From: Treponema sp.
Lineage (GTDB): Bacteria; Spirochaetota; Spirochaetia; Treponematales; Breznakiellaceae
Direction: 5' to 3'
Assembly: GCA_031288815.1 (NCBI GenBank)
Contig: JAITQR010000202.1
Coordinates: 1-5,806, forward strand
Length of the DNA: 5,806 nucleotides
Shown here: positions 5,557 through 5,806 of the stretch, piece by piece
How positions within the stretch are numbered: the stretch's first letter is position 1
Layout: every line of letters begins with the position of its first letter
Program-made: the position numbers and the translations under genes
Notes under the pieces: generated by a model
Told to the model about the DNA's origin: nothing
The model's database searches: none
The model's input: the letters and a program-made list of their open reading frames with translations, nothing else

Positions 5557-5806
5557 CAGCGCAGACCCTGAAGCAGTTCTTCCAGGGAGGAGACAACTAC
5601 CCCGGCGGACTTCATGGATTCGAAGGCCCTCTCAATCGATCCGGCCGGGAAACCCACTCCCCGAACCGCGTCGCTTACCACGAAAGTCCTGAGCCCGCGC
5701 CGGGCGGCGTCCAGGGCGCTGTAGAGGACGCAGTAATCCGTGGCAAGCCCCCCCAGGATCACCGTATCCAGCCCCAGGTATTTAATATAACCCTCAAGTC
5801 CCGTAG
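5556..5806 (-). CDS. pncA: Nicotinamidase, C-terminal part only
   Basis: C-terminal 82 residues or so of an isochorismatase-fold nicotinamidase, which hydrolyses nicotinamide to nicotinate and ammonia in the cytoplasm. The frame is open to the window edge, so the gene begins beyond 5806. A GTG at 5762 is internal, not a start, because the 14 residues before it (TGLEGYIKYLGLDT) continue the family sequence. The hallmark LATDYCV follows, with the catalytic nucleophile Cys at codon 5732-5730; the residues just before it (GGLAT) form the loop that carries the cis-peptide in this family. The helix YSALDAARRG and the strand TFVVSDAVRGV match the standard C-terminal end. The catalytic Asp and Lys and the metal-binding His residues lie in the missing N-terminal part and cannot be checked. 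The stop TGA (5558-5556) shares one base with the pncB ATG, so the two are co-translated. The product of this enzyme is the substrate of the next. Confidence 0.9.
   Translation of the reverse strand, partial: TGLEGYIKYLGLDTVILGGLATDYCVLYSALDAARRGLRTFVVSDAVRGVGFPAGSIERAFESMKSAGVVVSSLEELLQGLR

Noticed and set aside
4201..5571. A 456-codon open frame on the plus strand opposite pncB
   Set aside because: It is a shadow of the high third-position G+C of pncB. The translation is Gly/Pro/His-rich with no recognisable domain, while the minus strand shows clear nicotinate phosphoribosyltransferase motifs along its whole length.
5556..5762. A complete small gene starting at GTG 5762
   Set aside because: The frame stays open to the window edge and the residues before the GTG continue the nicotinamidase sequence, so this is the truncated end of pncA and not a short gene.
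1..5806. CRISPR array, tRNA, rRNA, insertion sequence or phage genes
   Set aside because: I saw no regularly spaced repeats, cloverleaf, rRNA-conserved blocks, transposase or integrase motifs, or terminal inverted repeats flanking a coding unit.

Overview
This window looks like ordinary bacterial chromosome from an anaerobic or fermentative organism of moderate to fairly high G+C. It holds four confident protein genes, two of them cut by the window edges, and one long non-coding gap. The gene mix is a loose fit to a host-associated spirochaete (Treponema-like) or a Firmicute: a lipoprotein-type FMN-binding protein, an ornithine-fermentation dehydrogenase, and a nucleoside kinase with a threonyl-tRNA-synthetase-like N-terminus. 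That assignment is an inference from gene content and general sequence feel. No rRNA or other phylogenetic marker is present.

Layout. Bases 1-456 (+) are the end of a small exported FMN-binding-domain protein with a lipobox, closed by a weak hairpin at 464-495. Bases 457-1222 carry no convincing gene. The stretch from about 600 to 980 is hairpin-rich and G+C-rich. From about 1020 the leader of the next gene begins, with a possible promoter, a perfect 10-bp inverted repeat next to a perfect TATAAT box, and a terminator-like hairpin with a T6 run just before the ribosome binding site. Bases 1223-2299 (+) encode a full-length 2,4-diaminopentanoate dehydrogenase (Ord), an enzyme of oxidative ornithine breakdown. 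It stands alone here, without the usual ornithine-pathway neighbours. A strong hairpin at 2312-2336 sits in the 49-base gap between convergent transcription units.

Bases 5806-2349 (-) are a tightly packed operon read right to left. It begins with nicotinamidase (pncA, C-terminal end only), whose stop overlaps the start of nicotinate phosphoribosyltransferase (pncB) by one base (TGATG). After a 1-base gap comes a 571-residue TGS/uridine-kinase-type P-loop nucleoside kinase. The first two enzymes turn nicotinamide into nicotinate and then nicotinate mononucleotide, which is the Preiss-Handler entry to NAD. The coupled kinase is of the P-loop class that includes both uridine kinases and nicotinamide riboside kinases, so a role in pyridine-riboside salvage is a reasonable but unproven idea.

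I found no CRISPR array, tRNA, rRNA, transposase, integrase or defence system. The points most worth a second look are the substrate of the NAD-operon kinase, the regulatory leader of the orphan ord gene, and the unexplained structured gap before it.
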